DNA of 33,699 nucleotides from Clostridiales bacterium (GTDB lineage Bacteria; Bacillota; Clostridia; Oscillospirales; CAG-272): the NCBI GenBank assembly GCA_012727435.1, contig JAAYHB010000018.1, positions 1-33,699 of the forward strand, given 5' to 3'. Made by a program: the position numbers and the translations under genes. Below, one piece after another: positions 23,534 through 31,367 of this stretch. Under the pieces are notes generated by a model. It was not told the DNA's origin. It saw only the letters and a program-made list of their open reading frames with translations, and did no database searches. Numbering within the stretch: position 1 is the first letter of the stretch; the number at the start of each line of letters is the position of its first letter.

Positions 23534-24753
23534 AAAGAACATTTATGCTGCTTTTAGCGGTAATTCTGTTTGCCTGCACCGGCCTTGCCGGCTGCGGTCA
23601 GGAGTCAGGTGTCACGACACTTTATGTCTACAACTGGGGCGAATACATCTCGGACGGCTCCGAGGGCTCGCTCGATGTCAATGCCGCCTTCGAGAAGTAT
23701 TACTACGAAACCTACGGCGAGAGGGTGAAGGTCAATTATTCTACCTTCTCGAGCAATGAATCGATGTATGCCAAACTGAGCAGCGGGGCGGCAAATTACG
23801 ACGTCATCTTCCCTTCCGACTATATGGTCGAACGTCTGATTTCCGAAGGCCTGCTTGCCAAGCTTGACTTCTCCAATATTCCGAACATTAAGTACATCGA
23901 CGAGAGGTTCTTAGGCGAGAATGCCTACTATGACCCGACGAACGAGTATTCGGTTCCTTATACCTACGGAATGGTCGGTATAATCTACAACACCGAGCTT
24001 GTAGACCCGGAAGAAGAAACCCTCGGCAGCTGGGCGCTGTTGTGGAACGAGAAATACTCGGGCTACATCCTGCAGTTCAACAATTCGCGCGACGCCTTCG
24101 GCACGGCGCTCTATTACCTCGGCTATGACGTCAATGAGGCGACAGAGGAACAGTGGCGGGAGGCGCTTGACCTGCTCAAACAGCAGAAATCAATCGTCCA
24201 GGGATATGTCATGGACGAGATATACAACAAAATGATAAGCGGCTCGGCCGCCATCGCTCCTTATTACGCAGGTGACTTTCTGACCATGTACAATGATAAC
24301 GACAAGCTTGCGTTTTATTACCCGAAGGAGGGCACCAACATCTTTGTCGACGCGATGTGCATTCCGGCCTCTTCCAAAAACAAACTGATTGCCGAGCGCT
24401 ACATCAACTTCATGCTCTCCGAAGAAATAGCGATTGCCAACGCCGAATACACCTATTACGCCTCGCCCAACACTTTGGTCACCTCCTCGCCCGAATATAT
24501 CGAGTATATCAGCTCGGTCCACGAGGACGCGATGGACATTCTTTACTCTGATGCCGCGGAGGTCAGGACACAATTCTTTAAAAACCTGCCCCCCGAGAAA
24601 CTTGAGTTGCTCAACAGCCTCTGGGAGGAACTCAAGATCAAGAGCTCGGTCGGCACCGCAATATATGTAAGCTGCGCTGTTGTGATAGTGCTTGTCGCAG
24701 GATATCTTGTATTCCATGCTGTCAGAAAGAAAAAGCGCGAAAACTACGACTGA
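23530..24753 (+). CDS. potD: Polyamine-binding lipoprotein with extra C-terminal TM
   Basis: PotD captures polyamines outside the cell. The protein begins with a lipoprotein signal and the lipobox LAGC (Cys22), then the PotD-type mature domain (LYVYNWGEYI at its start, YDVIFPSDYMVE, and SVPYTYGMVGIIYN). The usual length is about 350 residues; this one has 407. The extra C-terminus holds a hydrophobic helix (about residues 375-397) and a basic end, KKKREN, so the protein would be anchored at both ends. The TTG start follows AAAGGAG by 8 nt. It is the last gene of potABCD and is followed by a terminator. Confidence 0.9.
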   Translation: MKRTFMLLLAVILFACTGLAGCGQESGVTTLYVYNWGEYISDGSEGSLDVNAAFEKYYYETYGERVKVNYSTFSSNESMYAKLSSGAANYDVIFPSDYMVERLISEGLLAKLDFSNIPNIKYIDERFLGENAYYDPTNEYSVPYTYGMVGIIYNTELVDPEEETLGSWALLWNEKYSGYILQFNNSRDAFGTALYYLGYDVNEATEEQWREALDLLKQQKSIVQGYVMDEIYNKMISGSAAIAPYYAGDFLTMYNDNDKLAFYYPKEGTNIFVDAMCIPASSKNKLIAERYINFMLSEEIAIANAEYTYYASPNTLVTSSPEYIEYISSVHEDAMDILYSDAAEVRTQFFKNLPPEKLELLNSLWEELKIKSSVGTAIYVSCAVVIVLVAGYLVFHAVRKKKRENYD

Positions 24754-24758
24754 CGGTC

Positions 24759-24784
24759 AACCGGCCTGACTTCAGGCCGGTTTT
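24759..24784 (+). terminator. Terminator of the potABCD operon
   Basis: AACCGGCCTGA (24759-24769) is complementary to TCAGGCCGGTT (24772-24782), followed by TTTTC. The hairpin lies 6 nt after the potD stop codon. Confidence 0.8.
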
Positions 24785-24828
24785 CATTAACTTAATCTCT
24801 GATTATCAAGACACAAGGAGGTGACCTG

Positions 24829-25536
24829 ATGCTTGCCGTGGCGGACTGCCGGCTGCCCGGGGACTGCCGAAGCTCGCTCCGGGAACTGGGATTTGAGATC
24901 CTGCCTCTCCCGCCCTTCCCCGCGCTCCCCGCACCGGTCGCCTCTCACCCCGATATGCTGCTTTTCATTCTCGGGGGAATGCTGCTCACCCACCGTGATT
25001 ACTACAAGATTGCAAAACGCGAAATAGATCAAATCAAATCTGCCGGTCGGCTTGAGCTTGTGCTGTCCGACGAGCCGGTCGGCGACAAATACCCGCAAGA
25101 CGTTCTCTTTAACGCGGCGCCGGTCGGCAGGTTTGTTTTCGGGCGGGCGGACAGCTTGTCGCGTCACATATCAGAAATCGCGGTTCAAACAGGTGCTCAG
25201 ATTGTTGATGTGAGACAAGGTTATACCCGCTGTTCGACAGTAATTGTCGGCGAGAGCGCGATAATCACACAGGACCGCGGTATCGCCAAATGCGCGCAGA
25301 AATGCGGCATTGACCTGCTCTTGGTGCGTCCGGGGCACGTGCGACTTGACGGATACGACTCCGGCTTTATCGGCGGCGCCTCGGGCACCTGCTCCGACAA
25401 GGTATTTTTCTGCGGCAGCCTCGACACCCATCCCGACGGGGAGCCGATACGCAGCTTTTGCTCGGCACATGGCAAAAAGGCGGTGTCGCTCGGCGAGGGC
25501 GGGCTCTTTGACGCCGGGACGCTGTTTTTCATTTGA
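24829..25536 (+). CDS. DUF6873-type protein (predicted GME-like fold)
   Basis: This 235-residue soluble protein matches, from memory, what NCBI calls DUF6873 family GME-fold protein. Repeated short beta/alpha units are visible, with DVLFNAAPVG near 91, GYTRCSTVIVGESAIITQD near 131, GFIGGASG near 179 and GEGGLFDAGT near 222. The guanidine-modifying enzymes of this fold use a Cys in a GGNxHC-like motif close to the C-terminus; the matching segment here (GGLFDAGT) has no Cys, so a classical deiminase or amidinotransferase reaction is unlikely. AAGGAGGTG precedes the ATG. It stands alone between the polyamine operon and the CRISPR locus, with terminators on both sides. Its function is unknown. 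Confidence 0.6.
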   Translation: MLAVADCRLPGDCRSSLRELGFEILPLPPFPALPAPVASHPDMLLFILGGMLLTHRDYYKIAKREIDQIKSAGRLELVLSDEPVGDKYPQDVLFNAAPVGRFVFGRADSLSRHISEIAVQTGAQIVDVRQGYTRCSTVIVGESAIITQDRGIAKCAQKCGIDLLLVRPGHVRLDGYDSGFIGGASGTCSDKVFFCGSLDTHPDGEPIRSFCSAHGKKAVSLGEGGLFDAGTLFFI

Positions 25537-25560
25537 GCATACAGAGCCAATTTTATGATC

Positions 25561-25595
25561 AGCCGGCATATCGGAAAACCGATACGCCGGCTTTT
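25561..25595 (+). terminator. Terminator after the DUF6873-type gene
   Basis: A 14-bp stem with one mismatch (25561-25574 with 25579-25592) closes an AAAA loop and is followed by TTTTATT. It isolates the gene from the cas operon. Confidence 0.85.
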
Positions 25596-25650
25596 ATTGT
25601 GCAAATCAACAATTAATCTGGTATTTTCAACAATTTGTTACATATATATA

Positions 25651-25679
25651 TTTACTTTACTGGTTCAATGTGATATAAT
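25651..25679 (+). promoter_or_regulatory. Probable promoter of the cas operon
   Basis: TTTACT (25651-25656) and TATAAT (25674-25679) are spaced by 17 nt, and the -10 is extended (TGATATAAT). The start would lie near 25686, about 42 nt before cas3. No other promoter was seen between here and cas2. Confidence 0.65.
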
Positions 25680-25727
25680 TTTTACAATATATGCAGCAAA
25701 ACAAGGCGGCGGTGCCGGAGGACGATT

Positions 25728-27950
25728 ATGGTGTATTACGCACGTAAGACAAACGACGGCCGGAAACAACTTCTCATTGAACATTTAAATAAAGTTGTTG
25801 AATTATCATCAAAGTGGGCCGAGCTCTTCGGGTTATCGGGACTTGCAGGCACGGCAGCCTTATATCATGATGCCGGGAAGGCTACTGCTGAGTTTCAAAA
25901 CTACCTGTTTGCCGAAGAACAAAAGGAAGGAACTGTCCCCCACAGCATATATGGCGCGAGAGCAGCTTATGATGATTATTTCAGTTCCCTGCCGATCGCC
26001 GAGATGCTTGCAAATGTAATTGCATCCCACCACGGGAGCCTGCGCGACTTTTTATCCCCCGACGGCAGCACTCCGCTTGTATCGGAACTTACGTCGTCCT
26101 CAAAGCCGCCGGTAATGGAAAATAATCGGAAAATAAGTCCTGATGTATTGTTTGACGAGCTTAAGGCAGTACTGGGCACATTGCCGGACAAAACCTTCGG
26201 TATTATGATGCTTGTAAAGCTGTTATATTCCTGTGTGGTAGATGCCGACAGGATGGACGCATACCTTTTTGAGCGCGCTGAGGAATATGTTCCGAAACAA
26301 CCTGACTGGGAGAAAATGCTGAATGAACTCAATAAACATCTTAAAAAATTGACTGCCGGTAACAATAAGTCGGACAAGACAATAATTGAATTGCGTAATG
26401 ACATTTCCAGACAATGCGCCGAAGCAGGCCGGCGGGAAATAGGTATCTATACGCTGGAAGTGCCTACGGGTGGCGGCAAGACATTGTCGGGCTTGCGGTT
26501 TGCACTTGAACATGTGAGTGAGCACAATCTTGACCGGATTATATATGTGATACCTTACCTTTCGATTTTATCCCAAACCGCAATTGAAATACGCAGGGCG
26601 CTGAATACTGACGCAGAGACTGTCCTCGAGCATCATTCAAATGTCCTGCCGGATGACCCGGAGTATTACAAGCTGCACACCGACCGCTGGGATTCACCGA
26701 TAATTCTGACCACCCAGGTACAGTTTCTTGAAAGCGTGTTCTCCGCCAAAGCCGGCGCCCTGAGGAAACTGCACAACATGGCAAGAAGCGTAATAATTTT
26801 TGATGAAATCCAAACTCTGCCGGTAAAGTGCGTCCATTTGTTCAACAGTGTTTTAAACTTCTTAAACAAAGTATGCGGCACGACCATTCTCTTATGCACG
26901 GCAACCCGGCCTCTGCTTGACAAGGTGCAGCGTCCTGTGCTTTTATCCGAACATCCGTCAATCGCGGTTTGCAGGAAAATCCCGAAACGCACCGAAATCG
27001 TGTTCGAACTCCGCCCTCAAGGCTATTCATACGAAGAATTAGCCGATTTCGTCCTTGAAAAGCATAATACCTCAACCTTGATTGTCGTCAATACCAAAGC
27101 CGCAGCCAAGTCACTCTATCTGCAACTGAAGTCCCGCGAAAAAAATGTCCTGCATCTGAGCACAAACATGTGTCCCGCCCATCGTGACAAGGTTATTTCA
27201 GACCTGCGCTGCATGCTTTCACGAGGCGAGAAGGTAATCTGTGTTTCCACACAGCTCATTGAGGCCGGCGTTGATATTTCATTCGAGTGTGTAATACGCG
27301 ACCTGGCCGGGCTGGACAGCATATATCAGGCTGCCGGGCGCTGCAACAGGCACGGCGAATTCGGCGAAATTAAAAAAGTGTTTGTAGTAAATATCGCGGA
27401 TGAGAACCTGAGCCGGCTCGAAGACATAAAAATTGGAGCCGATAAAACCAGAAGGCTTTTTTTAGACGGGCAATTGGATATCAACACTTACTATAAACAT
27501 TATTTTTACGAACGCAGAAACCAGATGGATTACCCGACAAAGGGAGGAGGTTCGATTTATGATTTGCTGACAAAAAACCGTCAGGGCAGAAATGCATATG
27601 CAACATATGCAAACAGCGAGAAAACACAGTTATTTCTGACCTGCGCGATAAGGTCGGCCGCAGATGAATTCTATGTCATTGCCCCGGGTCAGATCGAGGT
27701 GCTGACCAACTATGGTGACAGCCATAAACTGCTGGAGGAATACCGCACCGAAACAGATCTGGCCGAAAAGAAAAAGCTGCTCCGCCGTCTTGAGCGCTAT
27801 ATGGTCTCGCTCTACAAATTCCAGACAGACGAGCTTGTGGCGCGCGGGGCACTTTCATCAGACAACGGACTGACAATACTTGCTGACGGCTTTTATGATG
27901 ACGAACTGGGCATTGACATCGCAGGCAGCCACACATTTTTGAGTGTATGA
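25728..27950 (+). CDS. cas3: CRISPR-associated helicase-nuclease Cas3 (type I-C)
   Basis: Cas3 is recruited by Cascade bound to target DNA and unwinds and degrades it. The 740 residues contain an N-terminal HD nuclease (His19, His47-Asp48 in LYHDAGK, and a later SHHG) and an SF2 helicase with Walker A VPTGGGKT (about 244-251), the DEAD-box-like FDEIQ (about 358), motif III CTATRP and motif VI-like QAAGRCNRHGE. The HD and helicase domains are fused in the usual order, and no lesion is visible. GGAGGA precedes the ATG. It is the first gene of the cas operon, after an extended -10 promoter. GC content in parts is lower than in the adjacent chromosome genes. Confidence 0.96.
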   Translation: MVYYARKTNDGRKQLLIEHLNKVVELSSKWAELFGLSGLAGTAALYHDAGKATAEFQNYLFAEEQKEGTVPHSIYGARAAYDDYFSSLPIAEMLANVIASHHGSLRDFLSPDGSTPLVSELTSSSKPPVMENNRKISPDVLFDELKAVLGTLPDKTFGIMMLVKLLYSCVVDADRMDAYLFERAEEYVPKQPDWEKMLNELNKHLKKLTAGNNKSDKTIIELRNDISRQCAEAGRREIGIYTLEVPTGGGKTLSGLRFALEHVSEHNLDRIIYVIPYLSILSQTAIEIRRALNTDAETVLEHHSNVLPDDPEYYKLHTDRWDSPIILTTQVQFLESVFSAKAGALRKLHNMARSVIIFDEIQTLPVKCVHLFNSVLNFLNKVCGTTILLCTATRPLLDKVQRPVLLSEHPSIAVCRKIPKRTEIVFELRPQGYSYEELADFVLEKHNTSTLIVVNTKAAAKSLYLQLKSREKNVLHLSTNMCPAHRDKVISDLRCMLSRGEKVICVSTQLIEAGVDISFECVIRDLAGLDSIYQAAGRCNRHGEFGEIKKVFVVNIADENLSRLEDIKIGADKTRRLFLDGQLDINTYYKHYFYERRNQMDYPTKGGGSIYDLLTKNRQGRNAYATYANSEKTQLFLTCAIRSAADEFYVIAPGQIEVLTNYGDSHKLLEEYRTETDLAEKKKLLRRLERYMVSLYKFQTDELVARGALSSDNGLTILADGFYDDELGIDIAGSHTFLSV

Positions 27951-27959
27951 GGTTTGATT

Positions 27960-28682
27960 ATGGAAGTAAAAAGAAATTCGGTAAGCTTTAAGGTTTACGG
28001 CAGGTATGCATTGTTTTCAGACCCCCTCACCCGCCCGGGAGGAGAAAAATTCTCCTATCAGGTTCCCACATATCAGGCCCTGAAGGGAATTCTCGAGAGC
28101 ATATACTGGAAACCGACCTTTATCTGGTATGTCGATGCGGTTCGTGTCATTAAAAAAATTCAGACCGAGAGCAAGGGTATACGGACCTTAAAAATGAACG
28201 GCGGCAACGACCTCGCATACTACACGTACCTGCACGATGTTGAATATCAGGTCCTGGCTCATTTTGAATGGAACGAACAGCGCGCAGATCTGGCTGTTGA
28301 CCGCAATGAACACAAGCATCACAATGTTGCAAAGCGCTGCATCGAGCAGGGCGGCAGGCGCGACGTCTTTTTAGGGACAAGAGAGTGTCAGGCATACGTT
28401 GAGCCCTGTGATTTCGGCGAAGGAGCGGGGTTTTATGACAATTACGGCCCGCTTGATTTCGGCATAATGCTCCACAGCTTCGGCTATCCTGATGAGACCG
28501 GGAAGAACGAGCTGGTGGTGCGGCTCTGGAGACAGACAATGAAGGACGGAATAATTGAATTCCCTCCCCCCGAAAAAGTTGAGCTCTGCCGTGCCGTACG
28601 CCAATACGGGCCGGAATACGGCTTCAAGCGCTTTGTTAATGGCATTAATTTCAAAGAAGCGGAAGAGGGTGATTCTGTTTGA
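27960..28682 (+). CDS. cas5c: Cas5c (Cas5d), crRNA-processing Cascade subunit
   Basis: In type I-C systems Cas5c replaces Cas6: it cuts the repeat RNA and stays on the 5' handle of the crRNA. The 240-residue sequence aligns well, from memory, with B. halodurans Cas5d. Tyr49, Lys119 and His120 (in YWKP and EHKHH) correspond to the catalytic Tyr46, Lys116 and His117, so processing should be intact. The glycine-rich RDVFLGTRECQAYV segment follows. I chose ATG at 27960, 6 nt after GAGGT; an upstream TTG has no spacing. The stop overlaps the cas8c TTG start. Confidence 0.95.
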   Translation: MEVKRNSVSFKVYGRYALFSDPLTRPGGEKFSYQVPTYQALKGILESIYWKPTFIWYVDAVRVIKKIQTESKGIRTLKMNGGNDLAYYTYLHDVEYQVLAHFEWNEQRADLAVDRNEHKHHNVAKRCIEQGGRRDVFLGTRECQAYVEPCDFGEGAGFYDNYGPLDFGIMLHSFGYPDETGKNELVVRLWRQTMKDGIIEFPPPEKVELCRAVRQYGPEYGFKRFVNGINFKEAEEGDSV

Positions 28683-30259
28683 ACTGGTTTGGCAACTTAG
28701 CTCTGACATATGACAACGTAAAGGACATTATCGGGGTTCCCGATGAGAAAGGAAATGTCCTTCTGCCGGCAGGTCATATGACCAAAAAAACCGACATTAT
28801 TGCTATAATCGACGGCAATGGCAATTTCAGACACGCTGAATATAGCCCCAAAGAAATTGTTATCCCCTGCACGGAAGATTCAGCGTCGCGTTCAGGTACC
28901 GCTGTTTTCCCTCACCCTCTGCATGATGAACTCGGATACTTATGCTATGATGAAAAAAAACGCACTGAATATTTTAAACTGCTGGAAGATTGGCATGACC
29001 GGCATCCCAAAGTCCGGGCGGTTTACAATTATTTAATCAAGGGAACACTGCTGGAAGATTTGCGGAAATCGGGGATTATTGTTGATAAAGAAAAGCTGAA
29101 TCCATTAAAAAACAATGGACAAAAGAAGGCCGACAAGGAACTACAAAATGAGCTTTACAAGCAATTCGTCCGGTTTTCGGTGGAAATACCGGATGACCTG
29201 ACACCTCACCTCTGGGATGATGCCACAGTCGCCGAGGCATGGCAAAACTATCTGGCCGAGAAAGGGGGAGGCGTTTTCGGACCGTGTTACGTAACGGGCA
29301 AGGAAAGCACATTGACCTTCAAGCACCCGAAAGGTATAAATTCTTCTACCTATGGGGCAAAACTTATCAGTTGCAACGATGAAACGAATTATACATATCG
29401 CGGCAGGTTTACTGAAGCCGAACAGGCAAACGCCATCAGCACCGAAGCAAGCGGAAAAGCGCATGCAATGCTCAAATACTTAATTGCAACACAAGGCTAT
29501 AAATGCGACACACAGGCAATAGTCGCATGGTCAATCGACAACGGCAAGCCTGCTCTCAATCCTTTTGCAGCTTCTGATGAACTGTTGGGGGAAGATGATA
29601 CTCAAACAACCGACACCGATGTGCTTATCAAAGCCCGGGGAACCCTGGCGACCGATTACGCAAAAAAGCTAAGAGATGCATTGTGCGGCCTTGGCAATGC
29701 CAACGAACTCCGTGATGTCACACGGCAGGTTGCTGTCATCGCTGTCGACGCGGCAACAACCGGACGCATGAGTGTTACGTTCTACCAGCACATGCGGGAA
29801 AACGAGTACATCGAGCGTATTGTACGGTGGCATGAAGAATGCCGCTGGTGGTTCAGAAAGGGCAAGTACGAATACATATCCGCGCCAAAGGTTGACAGAA
29901 TCATCGAAGCGGTATACGGAGAACCAAAGGGAGAGGGATACAAAAAAATTCAAAAACAAGCCCGGGAACGCATGCTTCATGTGATTATCCGCGGAGAGCA
30001 AATAGACCGTGGCTGGATAAACGCCGCGGTAAACCGCGTTTCAAATCCGTTTTCATACAGTAAGGCAGACGGCGGCTGGGACAAGTCAAAATGGGAAAAC
30101 GCGACAGGCGTAGCCTGCGCTATGACAAGAAAATATTACATTGATAAAAAGGAGGTATTTTCATTGGAACTAGACAAGAATTGCCGTGACCGAAGCTATC
30201 TTTACGGCAGACTGCTTGCAATTGCAGACAAAATTGAGAGCCATGCACGATTTCTGTAG
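28679..30259 (+). CDS. cas8c: Cas8c large Cascade subunit, cut short by an in-frame amber codon
   Basis: Cas8c recognises the PAM and starts target DNA unwinding within type I-C Cascade. The open frame gives 526 residues (TTG start overlapping the cas5c stop, GAGGG upstream) and ends at TAG 30257-30259. It is recognisably Csd1/Cas8c: GPCYVTGKES near 203, KAHAMLKYLIATQG near 262, MSVTFYQHMRENEY near 364 and YLYGRLLAIADKIE near the end. Type I-C Cas8c proteins usually run to about 570-640 residues, and their C-terminal region continues here in the same frame after the TAG (30260-30565). The amber codon is therefore internal to the gene. The missing 101 residues form the C-terminal helical bundle, the part that also yields the small subunit. 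Without read-through the Cascade should be defective. Confidence 0.92.
   Translation: MNWFGNLALTYDNVKDIIGVPDEKGNVLLPAGHMTKKTDIIAIIDGNGNFRHAEYSPKEIVIPCTEDSASRSGTAVFPHPLHDELGYLCYDEKKRTEYFKLLEDWHDRHPKVRAVYNYLIKGTLLEDLRKSGIIVDKEKLNPLKNNGQKKADKELQNELYKQFVRFSVEIPDDLTPHLWDDATVAEAWQNYLAEKGGGVFGPCYVTGKESTLTFKHPKGINSSTYGAKLISCNDETNYTYRGRFTEAEQANAISTEASGKAHAMLKYLIATQGYKCDTQAIVAWSIDNGKPALNPFAASDELLGEDDTQTTDTDVLIKARGTLATDYAKKLRDALCGLGNANELRDVTRQVAVIAVDAATTGRMSVTFYQHMRENEYIERIVRWHEECRWWFRKGKYEYISAPKVDRIIEAVYGEPKGEGYKKIQKQARERMLHVIIRGEQIDRGWINAAVNRVSNPFSYSKADGGWDKSKWENATGVACAMTRKYYIDKKEVFSLELDKNCRDRSYLYGRLLAIADKIESHARFL
30149..30166 (+). promoter_or_regulatory. Internal ribosome site for nested cas11c
   Basis: AAGGAGG (30149-30155) lies inside cas8c, 8 nt before an in-frame TTG (30164-30166). 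The strength of this site within a coding sequence and its position about 130 codons from the end match the internal start known to produce Cas11c in type I-C systems. Confidence 0.8.
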
Positions 30260-30565
30260 ACCGGCAAAGACGACACCGATAAGCGCCCGACCAATGCGGT
30301 GCGCTACATGTCTGCATTTGCAGCCAAACCCTTCCGCACCTGGACCCTGATCTTCGGCATGATCAATCCCTCAATACAGCGCCTTAACGGAGCGGAATGG
30401 TACCAGCAGCAGATTGACGAAATCATGAGCAAATTCAAAGAAGGGGATTTTGAGAGCGACAAACCGCTTGACGGCAGGTACCTGCTCGGCTATTCACACC
30501 AGCGCAGAAAACTTTACAACAAAGACAAGGAGGAACAAAAAGATGAGTCTGTCGAAGAAAATTGA
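30164..30565 (+). pseudogene. cas11c: Nested cas11c small subunit, interrupted by the same amber codon
   Basis: Type I-C systems translate a separate small subunit, Cas11c, from an internal start near the 3' end of cas8c; several copies line the Cascade backbone and hold the non-target strand. Here an in-frame TTG 8 nt after AAGGAGG would give 133 codons, the expected size. The product would begin LELDKNCRDRSYLYG and include RPTNAVRYMSAF, PFRTWTLIFGMIN and RYLLGYSHQRRKLY. The amber codon is its 32nd codon, so normal translation would yield only a 31-residue peptide. The frame is otherwise open and shows no other decay, which suggests a recent mutation, a sequence error or suppression. The end overlaps cas7c by 23 nt. 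Confidence 0.75.
30260..30565 (+). pseudogene. cas8c: C-terminal remainder of cas8c after the amber codon
   Basis: These 101 codons plus a TGA stop are in the same frame as cas8c and continue its C-terminal domain (TGKDDTDKRPTNAVRYM, then the conserved KPFRTW and YLLGYSHQRRK segments). An in-frame GTG at 30299 and ATG at 30308 exist but have no ribosome site, so separate translation is unlikely. The amber replaces one residue in a stretch that appears variable in Cas8c, so insertion of any amino acid there could be tolerated. Confidence 0.8.
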
Positions 30566-31367
30566 TTTTGCCGTTATTATCAGCGTAAAAAACGCCAACC
30601 CGAACGGAGACCCGCTAAACGGAAACCGCCCGCGTGTGAATTATGAAGGATTTGGTGAAATCAGCGATGTGTGCTTAAAACGCAAGATCCGGAACCGTCT
30701 GCTTGACGCCGGCCTGCCGATACTTGTCCAATCCGACGATTACAGGAAAGACGGGCACCGCAGCATTAAAGATCGCTATGATGCAAACGAAGAAATAAAG
30801 AAGCTTGCCAAAGATAAAGACGGTGAAAAAAAGGCAAAGGTCGCCTGCGAGCAGTGGTATGATGTCCGCGCCTTCGGACAGGTTCTGGCAGGTGTTGACG
30901 ATACCAGCGCGTCTATTGCAATCCGCGGACCGGTCACCATTCAAAGCGCCTTTAGCGTTGAACCGGTTGATGTAACGAGTAACCAGATTGTAAAGAGCGT
31001 AAATCTGACCACAAATGTAAAAGACCCGTCTCAGAAGTCCGGAGACACAATGGGAATGAAACACCGGGTGGACAAGGGGATATACGTCACCTTCGGCAGC
31101 ATCAACAGGCAACTGGCGGAAAAGACAGGTTTTTCCGACCAGGATGCTGAAATGCTTAAAGAAGTGCTGCCAAAGATATTTGAAAACGACGAGTCATCCG
31201 CCCGGCCGGCCGGCAGCATGGAGGTCATAAAGGTTATATGGTGGACCCATGCCGACAAAATATTGTCCTCGGCCAAGGTACATAGAAGCCTGAAAGTAAA
31301 TCCCGACGGGTCATATCAGCTGACTCAACTAGACGGAATAACTGTGGAAGAAATCGACGGACAATGA
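30543..31367 (+). CDS. cas7c: Cas7c (Csd2), Cascade backbone subunit
   Basis: Cas7 subunits coat the crRNA spacer in a helical filament. The 274-residue protein opens with the diagnostic segment IDFAVIISVKNANPNGDPLN, then GNRPRVNYEG and LKRKIRNRLL, and includes DVRAFGQVLAG and GPVTIQSAFS, all typical of the Csd2/Csh2 family. The length is normal. ATG at 30543 follows AAGGAGG by 9 nt and lies within the last 23 nt of cas8c. Because it has its own strong ribosome site it should be made despite the amber codon upstream, apart from any polarity. The stop overlaps cas4 by 4 nt. Confidence 0.96.
   Translation: MSLSKKIDFAVIISVKNANPNGDPLNGNRPRVNYEGFGEISDVCLKRKIRNRLLDAGLPILVQSDDYRKDGHRSIKDRYDANEEIKKLAKDKDGEKKAKVACEQWYDVRAFGQVLAGVDDTSASIAIRGPVTIQSAFSVEPVDVTSNQIVKSVNLTTNVKDPSQKSGDTMGMKHRVDKGIYVTFGSINRQLAEKTGFSDQDAEMLKEVLPKIFENDESSARPAGSMEVIKVIWWTHADKILSSAKVHRSLKVNPDGSYQLTQLDGITVEEIDGQ

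Noticed and set aside
30299-30565. Independent small gene starting at GTG 30299 after the amber codon
   Set aside because: It is in frame with cas8c, has no ribosome site and consists of the conserved Cas8c C-terminus, so it is a fragment rather than a new gene.
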